DNA of 58,280 nucleotides from Candidatus Zipacnadia bacterium. GTDB taxonomy: Bacteria; Armatimonadota; Zipacnadia; Zipacnadales; Zipacnadaceae. Shown one piece after another: positions 38,573 to 46,350 of the stretch (its first letter is position 1; the number at the start of each line of letters is the position of its first letter). Below the pieces are notes generated by a model, which was not told the DNA's origin, did not search any database, and saw nothing but the letters and a program-made list of their open reading frames with translations. The translations under genes were made by a program, and so were the position numbers. The stretch spans positions 1-58,280 of the forward strand of contig JALGUR010000028.1 in assembly GCA_029820565.1 (NCBI GenBank), given 5' to 3'.

Positions 38573-41269
38573 TTGAACTTGCCATCCGAGGACCAACTGA
38601 CGCCGCTGTTCAAGCAGTGGCGGGCGATAAAGCAGGACCATCCGGATGTCCTGGTGCTATTTCGGCTGGGCGATTTCTACGAGATGTTCGGCGAGGATGC
38701 CGAGACCGGGGCGCGCGAGTTGGAACTGACGCTGACCAGCCGCGAGTGTGGCCCGCGCGGGCGCATTCCGATGTGTGGGGTCCCGCATCACGCGGTGGAC
38801 AAGTACCTGGCGATGCTGGTGCACAAGGGCTACCGCGTGGCCATTGTGGAGCAGACCGAGGACCCGAAGAAGGCCAAGGGCCTGGTCCGCCGTGAGGTCA
38901 CGCGGGTAGTCAGCCCGGGTACGCTACTGGAAGATGAACTGTTAGACGGCGCCCAGCATAATTTCCTGTTGGCCGTGGCGCGCGCCGCCAATAAGTACGG
39001 CGTCGCCTTGGTTGACATATCCACCGGCGATTTCCTGGTCACCGAACCCGAGCCGGTAGCGGGCTCAGAGGCGGGAGACGACACGTCACTGCTGCGCGGC
39101 AGTGCTCGGGTCCTGGACCCGCTGCTGGCCGCGTTGATTGATGAAGTAATGCGCGTCCAACCCTCCGAGATTCTCCTGCCCAGCGACTTGGCCGAAGATC
39201 AAGTGCTCTACGAGGCGCTCACCGCCGGCAGTGCCGCTCCAATTACGGTCGTTGAAGAGCCAGAGTTTGAATTTCGGACTCCTGGCGAGCACCTGCGAGA
39301 ATTTTTCGGGGTGGACAACCTGGATGGCTTTGGCTGCCAGGATATGCCCGCCGCACAAGCAGCGGCGGCGTTAGCCATCCGGTATCTGAAGGAAAATCGC
39401 CTGGAAGGCTTGCCTCATCTGAGCGGTCTGACTACCTATCACACCAGTCAGTATATGGTCATTGACGCCACTACGCGGCGCAACCTGGAACTGGAGCGCA
39501 CCGCCCGCGAAGGCTCCCGACAGGGGACGGTATTGTGGCTGTTGGACAAGACCCGCACGCCTATGGGTCGGCGGCTGATTGCCCAGTGGCTGCGCCAGCC
39601 GCTGTTAGATGTCGCTCAAATCAATCAGCGCCTGGACGCCGTAGAGAATCTGGTGGGTGACCGAATGTTAGCCGACGGCCTGGCCGAGCAGTTGGGCGAG
39701 GTCTACGACTTGGAGCGGCTCATCAGCCGCACCGCCGCCGGCACGGCCAATGCCCGCGACCTGCGCGCCCTGTGTGATTCGCTGGCTCAACTGCCTCAGA
39801 TACTGGAGTCGGCGGCGGGAGCCCAGGCTAACCTGCTCAAAGACCTGGTGAGCCAAGTTGACGGCCTCCAGGACCTGCACGACTTACTGGATAGTGCCGT
39901 GACCGACGACCCGCCCGTGCTGCTTACCGAGGGCGGCTTGGTTAAGAAGGGCTACTCGGATGAATTAGATGAACTGCGTGACGCAAGCGCCGGCGGGCGG
40001 CGCTGGATTGCCGAACTGGAGGATACCGAGCGGGCCCGCACGGGCATAAAATCGCTTAAGGTCGGTTACAACAAGGTCTTCGGCTACTACCTTGAAGTGA
40101 CCAACTCTAACTTGCCCCGTGTTCCTGAGGACTACCAGCGTAAGCAGACCTTGAGCAATGCCGAGCGGTTCATCACCCCTGAACTCAAGGAGCAGGAAGC
40201 GCGGGTACTGGGCGCCGACGAGAAAAGCCAGCAATTGGAATATGAATTGTTCTGCGCCCTGCGTGACCAGGTCGCCGAACATACCGAGCGAGTCCTGCGT
40301 ACGGCGCGCGCTTTGGCGGCTCTGGACGTACTGGCCGCGCTGGCCGAGGCGGCGATTGAATACAATTATGTGAAACCGGAGGTAGAAGACTCCGACCGCA
40401 TTCACATCACCGACGGCCGCCACCCGGTTGTGGAACGCACCCAGCCCGAGCCGTTCGTCCCCAATGATGCCTACCTGGACTGCGACAGTGACCAACTCCT
40501 GATTATCACCGGCCCCAATATGGCCGGCAAGTCCACGTATCTGCGCCAGGTCGCCCTCATTTGCCTGCTGGCCCAGATGGGCAGTTTTGTGCCGGCCAGG
40601 GAAGCGCGCCTGGGCCTGGTAGACCGCATCTTCACCCGCGTCGGGGCCTCCGATGAGTTGGCTATGGGCCGCTCCACCTTTATGGTGGAGATGACCGAGG
40701 CGGCCAATATCCTCCACAATGCCACCGACCGCAGCCTGATTATCTTAGACGAAATCGGCCGCGGCACCTCTACCTTTGACGGGCTGTCCATCGCCTGGGC
40801 GGTGGCCGAGTACATCAGCCGGCAGATTGGCGCCAAGACCCTCTTCGCCACTCACTATCACCATCTAAACGAACTCACTGAAATCCTGCCTCGGGTCAAA
40901 AACTATCGCATCACGGTCAAGGAGCAGGGCGAGGAGATAATCTTCCTGCGCAAGATAATGCCGGGCGGCACCGACCGCAGTTACGGGATTCAGGTCGGCC
41001 GCTTGGCCGGGCTGCCCGAGGAGGTCATCAACCGCGCTCTGGAGGTCCTCCGCCGCCTCGAGCAGGAGGACTTAGGTAGCGCGGTGGCCCCCAGCGCCGA
41101 GGCCGCCCGCCAGGTCGCGCCCACCGTCCAGATGCAACTCTTCGCCGCCGCCCCCGACCCCATCATAGAGGAACTCCAATCCCTGGACCTGGACACCATG
41201 TCGCCCATTGAAGCCCTGATGAAGTTGAAGGAACTGCGGGAGAAGAGCGAGGAGCACGACGCTGGTTAG
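38573..41269 (+). CDS. mutS: DNA mismatch repair protein MutS
   Basis: A full-length 898-residue MutS, which binds mismatches and recruits MutL. The mismatch-reading Phe-x-Glu is in GDFYEMFGE (Phe35, Glu37). The ATPase has Walker A GPNMAGKSTYLRQ (about 647-659), the signature DELAMGRSTFMVEM, Walker B LIILDEIGRGTSTFDG (about 722-737) and the late TLFATHYHHLNEL. The C-terminus ends with a short dimerisation tail. The likely start is TTG at 38573, as no ATG or GTG is in frame nearby and no clear ribosome-binding site is visible. Its stop overlaps the stop of a convergent methyltransferase by four bases. Confidence 0.97.
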   Translation: MNLPSEDQLTPLFKQWRAIKQDHPDVLVLFRLGDFYEMFGEDAETGARELELTLTSRECGPRGRIPMCGVPHHAVDKYLAMLVHKGYRVAIVEQTEDPKKAKGLVRREVTRVVSPGTLLEDELLDGAQHNFLLAVARAANKYGVALVDISTGDFLVTEPEPVAGSEAGDDTSLLRGSARVLDPLLAALIDEVMRVQPSEILLPSDLAEDQVLYEALTAGSAAPITVVEEPEFEFRTPGEHLREFFGVDNLDGFGCQDMPAAQAAAALAIRYLKENRLEGLPHLSGLTTYHTSQYMVIDATTRRNLELERTAREGSRQGTVLWLLDKTRTPMGRRLIAQWLRQPLLDVAQINQRLDAVENLVGDRMLADGLAEQLGEVYDLERLISRTAAGTANARDLRALCDSLAQLPQILESAAGAQANLLKDLVSQVDGLQDLHDLLDSAVTDDPPVLLTEGGLVKKGYSDELDELRDASAGGRRWIAELEDTERARTGIKSLKVGYNKVFGYYLEVTNSNLPRVPEDYQRKQTLSNAERFITPELKEQEARVLGADEKSQQLEYELFCALRDQVAEHTERVLRTARALAALDVLAALAEAAIEYNYVKPEVEDSDRIHITDGRHPVVERTQPEPFVPNDAYLDCDSDQLLIITGPNMAGKSTYLRQVALICLLAQMGSFVPAREARLGLVDRIFTRVGASDELAMGRSTFMVEMTEAANILHNATDRSLIILDEIGRGTSTFDGLSIAWAVAEYISRQIGAKTLFATHYHHLNELTEILPRVKNYRITVKEQGEEIIFLRKIMPGGTDRSYGIQVGRLAGLPEEVINRALEVLRRLEQEDLGSAVAPSAEAARQVAPTVQMQLFAAAPDPIIEELQSLDLDTMSPIEALMKLKELREKSEEHDAG

Positions 41270-42153
41270 AAAAGTGTAGACGCTAATCTCTGTCTGGCTG
41301 TTTGGCAGTACTTCTCGGAGATGTCAATTCCTATATATCTTCTATTGGTCTGCTTGGCCGCTAATGTTGTCGTCCCACATCCATTAAAGGGATCTAATAC
41401 CAGGTCTCCCTCATAACTGAAAAGTCGTAGCAGTCTATACGGTATCTCAATGGGGAACATTGCGGGGTGCCCGTACTTTTTCATATCTCGCTCTGGTGAG
41501 ATTTCCCATTTGGCATAGACCCACTTTTTGAACTCATCACCGGTTATATCTGCCTTTTCCGGGTCGCCCTTCTTTTTCTGGCTGCCCTTAGAGAATACTT
41601 CAATAAACTCCCAGGTATATTTCATATAGGGCATACTGGGGCTTTTCCAACTGCCCCACGCCGTGTATTTGCAATTATAATTGTGCTTTTCCCAAAGTAT
41701 CTCGGCCTTGAAAAGGAATCCTAAGTATAACAGTTGATTTGATATTATATGATGCGAGGGCATATAGTCAGAAAACAATGGTTGTATGTTGATACATATT
41801 CTTCCCCCGGTCTTCAATACCCGCTTGCTCTCTATCCAGACTTCATTCAGGTGGGAAAAATACTCGTCCCAGTACCTGGTATCTTTGTGTCCATCATACT
41901 CGTCCAAACCAAAATTATACGGAGGAGAAGTAATAATAATATCTATAAAGTCGTTAGGCATCTGGCGCATCACGTCCAGGGAGTCCCCGCAGTAGATATT
42001 GTTAATCTCAAAGGAACTGTCCTGAGGGCCAGCTGATACTGCTGCAGGCCGGCCTTTCCTGGTAGTATCGACGGCGCTGCCCCCCATGCGCACCTTCTTT
42101 TTGTGTGTCTTATTACTGACCTTTTCTTCTCTATCCATAATCCTATGACTCAT
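41266..42153 (-). CDS. type II restriction-modification DNA methyltransferase (beta-class amino MTase)
   Basis: A 295-residue DNA methyltransferase that methylates adenine-N6 or cytosine-N4. Catalytic motif IV TSPPYNF comes first (about residue 77), preceded by NIYCGDSLDVMRQMP, and the SAM motif DPFNGCGTTTLAA comes near the end with YIGIDIS, so the order is that of beta-class enzymes. The basic N-terminus (NKTHKKKVRM) is extra. It begins one base after the endonuclease stop, so both are one operon. Local base composition is clearly more AT-rich than the flanking genes, suggesting horizontal acquisition. The target sequence cannot be read from the protein. Confidence 0.9.
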   Translation of the reverse strand: MSHRIMDREEKVSNKTHKKKVRMGGSAVDTTRKGRPAAVSAGPQDSSFEINNIYCGDSLDVMRQMPNDFIDIIITSPPYNFGLDEYDGHKDTRYWDEYFSHLNEVWIESKRVLKTGGRICINIQPLFSDYMPSHHIISNQLLYLGFLFKAEILWEKHNYNCKYTAWGSWKSPSMPYMKYTWEFIEVFSKGSQKKKGDPEKADITGDEFKKWVYAKWEISPERDMKKYGHPAMFPIEIPYRLLRLFSYEGDLVLDPFNGCGTTTLAAKQTNRRYIGIDISEKYCQTARQRLASTLF

Positions 42154-42154
42154 T

Positions 42155-42931
42155 TCAAGTCAACTCAATTTCAAGGTTCAACAATCTTCCTGGAAGCCGT
42201 ATAGTGTCCTCAATCGCGACTCGCTTGATCGTTCTACTAACTTCCTGAAAGAAATCCCACACAACAGATTCATCGATGTGTGGCTTGGGCCTGCGGATAA
42301 CAAAGATTTCATCCACAGGTGTTTGCGACGGCAACTTATCCAACGCAACTTCGTTTTTTTCGGTCAGAACAAAAACTCTAACATCGGGTGTGCCGTTTTT
42401 CAACTTCTGAGCGGTGAATTGCGCTTCGCTAAACATTGTATTATCAATATAAGTTTTACACTCTATTGCTACTACTGGAACAATTAACCGTCTTTCGTTT
42501 TCTTCCACCAGTATTTCATAGCCTTTTCCAATACAAAAATCTACATCCTTTGTGTCAATCTGCATTCGGCCCGTGGCATCAATCTTTATACCAGCGAATA
42601 TGTTTTTATGGAAGAATCCTAGACCTAATTCGTTGACTTCAGGCAACCTATGAAAAAGGTAACCGCAGAATTCCTCTAATACAGTGGGTCTGAACTTGGA
42701 CTGATGAGTGATCCCGCAGTCCTCAACACATCTGTCGACTTCGAGATAATACTGATTCAAGAGTTTGACTTTCCTGTTGCAACTCTCATTATCAATCCCA
42801 TGAATACCTAACATTTCCTCCCGAAACGTATCATAGTGGAGTTCCCTAAATCTCCTTATCTCTTCGCCTTTGTTATGATAATCGTTCCCAATCTTGGTTT
42901 CTATGTTGCTACCATGATAGAACCAGTTCAT
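42155..42931 (-). CDS. type II restriction endonuclease, possibly Bpu10I-like
   Basis: A 258-residue protein upstream of the methyltransferase. The PD-(D/E)xK nuclease core is visible as QIDTKDVDFCIGKGYEI followed by VVAIECKTYIDNTMFSEA, giving Asp then Glu-x-Lys. The ECKTYIDNTMF segment reminds me of the Bpu10I family, which recognises an asymmetric site; that match is from memory and tentative. I start at the ATG at 42931 because GAGG lies 6 bases upstream; a longer frame to 43000 lacks a start signal. The ribosome-binding site is in the loop of an inverted repeat. If the target is asymmetric, one methyltransferase may not protect both strands. Confidence 0.75.
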   Translation of the reverse strand: MNWFYHGSNIETKIGNDYHNKGEEIRRFRELHYDTFREEMLGIHGIDNESCNRKVKLLNQYYLEVDRCVEDCGITHQSKFRPTVLEEFCGYLFHRLPEVNELGLGFFHKNIFAGIKIDATGRMQIDTKDVDFCIGKGYEILVEENERRLIVPVVAIECKTYIDNTMFSEAQFTAQKLKNGTPDVRVFVLTEKNEVALDKLPSQTPVDEIFVIRRPKPHIDESVVWDFFQEVSRTIKRVAIEDTIRLPGRLLNLEIELT

Positions 42932-42932
42932 T

Positions 42933-42948
42933 GTACCACCTCTGGTAC
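42933..42948 (-). promoter_or_regulatory. inverted repeat enclosing the endonuclease ribosome-binding site
   Basis: GTACCA-GAGG-TGGTAC on the minus strand, a perfect 6-bp inverted repeat whose 4-base loop is the GAGG ribosome-binding site, directly before the ATG at 42931. It could be an operator or an mRNA hairpin limiting nuclease synthesis. Confidence 0.55.
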
Positions 42949-43141
42949 GTGGACGATATTCTCGTGTATTATATATGCTACGCCGTTCACAGTCAAGCAA
43001 GTAATCGCTGCTTAAAGCACTAGAGGGATTGCAGGCCCCGAGGCCAGGGCTCAGGGAAGCAGGGAAGCAGGGAACGACAGTTCAACAGCAGAAGACGACA
43101 GAGAACAGCAAGCATGCCCCTCCCACAGCGATTGCGTCGTG

Positions 43142-43164
43142 GTCGGGCGAGACGCCCGACCTAC
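43142..43164 (-). repeat. REP-like element: GTAG plus GTCGGGCG/CGCCCGAC hairpin
   Basis: On the minus strand GTAG followed by a perfect 8-bp stem around TCT, in the 200-base gap between the endonuclease and cupin genes. Confidence 0.75.
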
Positions 43165-43202
43165 TGAGTTGACGCATCAGACACGGCAGAAAGGAACCAG
43201 CA

Positions 43203-43553
43203 GTGGTGAATGATAATAACAATCAGTCAGATACCGGCAAACTGGTCGGGCGGGTGGTAGAACTGGCGGGGTTGGTGGAGTATCAGGAGGGCAGCGTGGT
43301 TAGCCGGACGGTGATTGATAAGGACACCGGAACTGTCACCCTGTTCGCCTTTGACCAGGGGCAGGGGTTAAGCGAGCACACTACCCCGTTCGACGCCTTG
43401 GTGTACATACTTGACGGCGAGGCCCAGATTACCATCTCCGGGGACCCGTTCAACGTGAAGGCAGGCGAGATGCTCATAATGCCCGCCGACCAGCCCCACG
43501 GCCTGACCGCCGTCCAGCCGTTCAAGATGCTGCTGGTAATGATCCGGTCATAG
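43203..43553 (+). CDS. small cupin-domain protein
   Basis: A 116-residue single-domain cupin. Motif 1 is degenerate (FDQGQGLSEHTTPFDALVYILDGEAQITI) with one His, and motif 2 reads GEMLIMPADQPHGLTAV with another His, so a metal site is plausible though one usual His is missing from motif 1. Small cupins of this type are often stress- or catabolism-related isomerases or unknown. The GTG at 43203 has AAAGGAA about 10 bases upstream; a second GTG follows at once. Flanked on both sides by repeat-rich DNA; no operon partner. Confidence 0.8.
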   Translation: MVNDNNNQSDTGKLVGRVVELAGLVEYQEGSVVSRTVIDKDTGTVTLFAFDQGQGLSEHTTPFDALVYILDGEAQITISGDPFNVKAGEMLIMPADQPHGLTAVQPFKMLLVMIRS

Positions 43554-43628
43554 TCCAGGAGCAGGGGTCGGGCCGCCCTTCGACAGGCTCAGGACAGGCC
43601 CTTCGACAGGCTCAGGGCAGGGGGGCGG

Positions 43629-43668
43629 GGAAGCAGGGGAAGCAGGGGAAGCAGGGGAAGCAGGGAAC
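43629..43668. repeat. 10-base tandem repeat GAAGCAGGGG, about four units
   Basis: Four successive copies with the last slightly altered; a looser version recurs near 43755-43772 and 43050-43075. Confidence 0.8.
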
Positions 43669-43694
43669 GGCCCTTCGATAGGGTCAGGGCAAGC

Positions 43695-43716
43695 GGGCCA
43701 GGGATGGCCCTCCTAC
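43695..43716 (-). repeat. REP-like element: GTAG plus GGGCCA/TGGCCC hairpin
   Basis: The minus strand reads GTAGGA, then GGGCCA-TCCC-TGGCCC. Confidence 0.55.
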
Positions 43717-43862
43717 AATACAGGGAGGCAGGGGTGCAGGGATACAGGGAGGCGGGGAAGCAGGGCAAGCAGGGAACGGCCCTTCGACAGGCTCAGGGCA
43801 GGCCCTCCGACAGACTCAGGGCAAGGAGGCCACGGGATAGTCGCGGGGCAGGCAGAAAAATG

Positions 43863-43894
43863 GCGATCGCCGCCCGTGGTGGGGCGGCGATCGC
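43863..43894. repeat. perfect 13-bp hairpin containing GCGATCGC
   Basis: GCGATCGCCGCCC and its exact complement flank a 6-base loop. There is no following T-run, so it is not an obvious terminator. A weaker relative is at 45048-45071. Confidence 0.7.
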
Positions 43895-44062
43895 GTTGAC
43901 CAGACAGTCTCAACAGACCTCAAGTAGGCTGGTTCGACCTTCTTGTCCGACTATTAGTATGTTACATGCCCAGGCCTGCATAGACATCCCTGCACGCCAC
44001 AGTACCTTATGCCCACGCTGTGGCCCTTTGGCGCTGGGCTGCCGGCTGCAGTTACTGGTGGG

Positions 44063-44341
44063 TTAGCTCAGCTCGGCGCTTTGGATAATCCCAGCCTCTT
44101 TGAGAGACCGGACTGCCTGGATAGTCTTCTTGAACTGGAGGGCGAGGTCGCCGTCAGCAAGTTCCAGGCTAATGGCCGGATCATCTTTGCCATCCGTGGT
44201 GGTGAGGTGAATAGTAGCACCTTGTGCTACGTCAGGCCCCGCATTCTTCAGACAGCGCATAATCTGCTGCGGCGTGCGCCAGTCACCACCCAGGATGATG
44301 AGAATCCGATTCTCGTCAGTAATCGTTACCGTACCCTTCAT
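44063..44341 (-). CDS. small protein of unknown function, paralog of the gene at 44468
   Basis: A 92-residue soluble protein. It shares with its upstream neighbour a core W-x-T..I-x-x-CL-x-x-AG (here DWRTPQQIMRCLKNAG) and a C-terminal RSLKEAGIIQSAELS. The predicted order is a beta strand (RILIILGG), a helix, two strands (TIHLTTT, ISLEL) and a long helix. It has no signal peptide, cysteine pair or known motif. GGGAGGAG precedes the ATG at 44341. The gap between the two genes is 126 bases. Function unknown. Confidence 0.65.
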   Translation of the reverse strand: MKGTVTITDENRILIILGGDWRTPQQIMRCLKNAGPDVAQGATIHLTTTDGKDDPAISLELADGDLALQFKKTIQAVRSLKEAGIIQSAELS

Positions 44342-44467
44342 TTTGTCTCCTCCCTCGTGTTAAGATAGTATGTCTTCAGCGGCAGTCTGTGCTCCGTGCA
44401 GCCCACCCCTATTGATCATAGGTGGACTCGCTTCACACCCGTGCCTCGGCCAACTGTCAGTAGCCTG

Positions 44468-44815
44468 TTAGGACATCTGGACGGCTTTGACGATTCCCGC
44501 GTCTTCGAGACTCCTGATAATCTGCCCCGCTTCTTCGAACATCATCCCGATAGAGGCATCGGTTTCCGAGGCCTGGATCTGAACCGTGAGAGACAAGTGC
44601 TCGTTATCGTCACCGGCCACCACATTGAGGCTGGCGCTGCCATTCTGGCCAGCGCTGGTCAGGCAGTCCACTATTTCGCGAGCGGTGTCCCAGTCGCCCT
44701 CTATACTCAGCAAGAATGCCCCCGGGCGCCTGGCGCAAAAGTCAACGACCAACGCCGTCGTCCGGGGCCTCCCCTCTTCACCTGCTTCACCTCGTGCACG
44801 GTCTAATAGACCCAT
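44468..44815 (-). CDS. small protein of unknown function, paralog of the gene at 44063
   Basis: A 115-residue soluble protein with an extra N-terminal segment (MGLLDRARGEAGEEGRP) rich in charged residues. The shared core is DWDTAREIVDCLTSAG, and the C-terminus IRSLEDAGIVKAVQMS parallels the neighbouring gene. AGGAGGAA precedes the ATG at 44815. The pair probably arose by tandem duplication and may form a heteromer. I do not recognise the family. Confidence 0.65.
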   Translation of the reverse strand: MGLLDRARGEAGEEGRPRTTALVVDFCARRPGAFLLSIEGDWDTAREIVDCLTSAGQNGSASLNVVAGDDNEHLSLTVQIQASETDASIGMMFEEAGQIIRSLEDAGIVKAVQMS

Positions 44816-45127
44816 TTTGCTGTTCCTCCTGTCCGTTCTCTGGACTAATTGCTACCCGTTGCAGACCCAATGGACTGAACAATCATAAAGAACGCATCAA
44901 ATATACCTCGGTATTTGCTCAAATACTGTATACCCAATATTCGGCTGGACTAAACTTGCAACGGCCCGAGCCAACCAATATGCGGCCTTCTAATCAAATG
45001 TGGCGCTTGGTTTGGTCTACCATACAGGCGATACCCCATAACACGAATCGCCGCCCCCAAAGGGACGGCGACTGTGTTATCGGGCTGTTATGCCCGATTT
45101 GAGGAGGTAAGGTTACGGCTTCCATAC
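44816..45127. other. 312-base intergenic region with one hairpin
   Basis: No gene. It contains an imperfect hairpin at 45048-45071 (TCGCCG/CGGCGA arms plus an inner CCC/GGG) resembling part of the one at 43863. It probably ends the repeat-protein gene and carries the promoter of the small gene pair, but I see no clear promoter. Confidence 0.5.
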
Positions 45128-46144
45128 TTACCGCTCGCCGGTACATCCGGCCGCGGGGCTGCTATGACACCCCTGCGGAACTTCAACGTCCCAGGCCTTG
45201 AGCATCTCCTGGACAGCGGCGTGAATCTCTTCCCGCGAGGCCCCTTCGTCCTTCATCGCCGTGACCCTGGCCTTTAGTTCCTGGCGTTGTTCGGGGGTGA
45301 GTTGCTTGGCCAGCCAGGACAATCTGGCCCTGACGTTTCTCTGGACTCTATTGCCCTGGGGCACTTCAATACCCCAGCCGTCTAACATCTGCTTGATAGC
45401 GGCATGAATCTCTTCGCCGGAGGCGCCCTCCTCCTTCATCTCTTTGACCTTGGCCTTTAGTTCCTGGCGTTGTTCGGGGGTGAGTTGGGCCAGCACAGTC
45501 TTCAAGGCCTGCCCTGCAGCGGCGCGGGGAGCTTCAATGCCCCAGCCGTCCAGCATCTGCTTGATAGCGGCGCGAATCTCTTCCCCGGAGGCGCCCTCGT
45601 CCTTCATCTCTTCAACTTTGGCCTTTAGTTCCTGGCGCTGTTCGGGGGTGAGTTGGGCCAGCACGGTCTTCAAGGCCTGCCCTGCAGCGGCGCGGGGAGC
45701 TTCAATGCCCCAGCCATCCAACATCTGCTTGATAGCGGCGTGAATCTCTTCGCCGGAGGCGCCTTCGTCCTTCATCTCTTCAACTTTGGCCTTTAGCTCC
45801 TGGCGCTGTTCCGGCGTCAGTTGCTTGGCCAGCCAGGACAATCTGGCCCTGACGTTTTTCTGGACTCTATTGCCCTGGGGGAGTTCAATATCCCAGTCAT
45901 TGAGCATGTCCTTGAGCGCTTCGCGAATCTCTTCGCCGGAGGCGCCCTCTTCCTTCATCTCTTTGACTTTGGCCTTCAACTCCTCGCGCTGCTCCGGGGT
46001 AAGCGGCGGCTTGCGCCCCTGGCGCATACCCTGAGCGCCGCCGGCCTCCTGGCCCAACCCCGGCGTGTTGACCGCCCACACTGCCGCGGTCAGCACTGCG
46101 CACAACATCGCTACGGCTCCGATCCACAACCATTTCATCTTCAT
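45128..46144 (-). CDS. secreted LTPEQ-repeat protein (five tandem helical repeats)
   Basis: A 338-residue exported protein. A signal peptide (about 5-25) and a Gly-rich linker lead into five repeats that begin LTPEQR[QE]ELKA[KR]V and continue EEGASGEEI..AL..ML..W.IE. Units 1 and 4 are 61 residues, ending NVRARLSWLAKQ; units 2 and 3 are 56 residues, ending GQALKTVLAQ; unit 5 is partial with a Cys pair at the end. The LTxxQ motif is that of periplasmic Spy/CpxP-type proteins, though here in tandem. Units 2 and 3 are nearly identical at DNA level. GGAGG lies 9 bases before the ATG. Possible metal-binding, chaperone or envelope-stress role; unproven. Confidence 0.72.
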   Translation of the reverse strand: MKMKWLWIGAVAMLCAVLTAAVWAVNTPGLGQEAGGAQGMRQGRKPPLTPEQREELKAKVKEMKEEGASGEEIREALKDMLNDWDIELPQGNRVQKNVRARLSWLAKQLTPEQRQELKAKVEEMKDEGASGEEIHAAIKQMLDGWGIEAPRAAAGQALKTVLAQLTPEQRQELKAKVEEMKDEGASGEEIRAAIKQMLDGWGIEAPRAAAGQALKTVLAQLTPEQRQELKAKVKEMKEEGASGEEIHAAIKQMLDGWGIEVPQGNRVQRNVRARLSWLAKQLTPEQRQELKARVTAMKDEGASREEIHAAVQEMLKAWDVEVPQGCHSSPAAGCTGER

Positions 46145-46350
46145 CTTTGTTACCTCCTTATTGGCACTTCCAGCATTCTGTCGTCTTTGCTATATGGTAT
46201 TCGGTCGGCTGCCGACAGGTTCCTAGACGCCGCGGGCGGCTGAGATGTTCATTTTTCGGGCTGACACAGGTCAGACAAAGAAGGTCTGCTCTACTGTACA
46301 GAGAATATGACTGGTCGTATGAACCATGCGACTTATAGGGAGAGAAGATA

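Larger units (their letters stand above)
43554..44062. other. 509-base repeat-rich intergenic region
   Basis: No gene seen. It holds several copies of CCCTTCGACAGGCTCAGGGC-type repeats (near 43577, 43601 and 43780, with degenerate ones near 43671 and 43803), a tandem of GAAGCAGGGG units, a REP-like hairpin and a strong 13-bp hairpin. Confidence 0.75.

Noticed and set aside
42436-42636. Plus-strand ORF opposite the endonuclease gene
   Set aside because: Antisense to a gene with a nuclease motif; no ribosome-binding site.
43620-43680. Possible CRISPR-like array
   Set aside because: The units are only about 10 bases with no spacers; it is a simple tandem repeat.
43704-44066. 120-residue plus-strand ORF in the repeat region
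   Set aside because: It is a translation of dispersed repeats (ALRQAQGRPSDRL type), a common annotation artefact.
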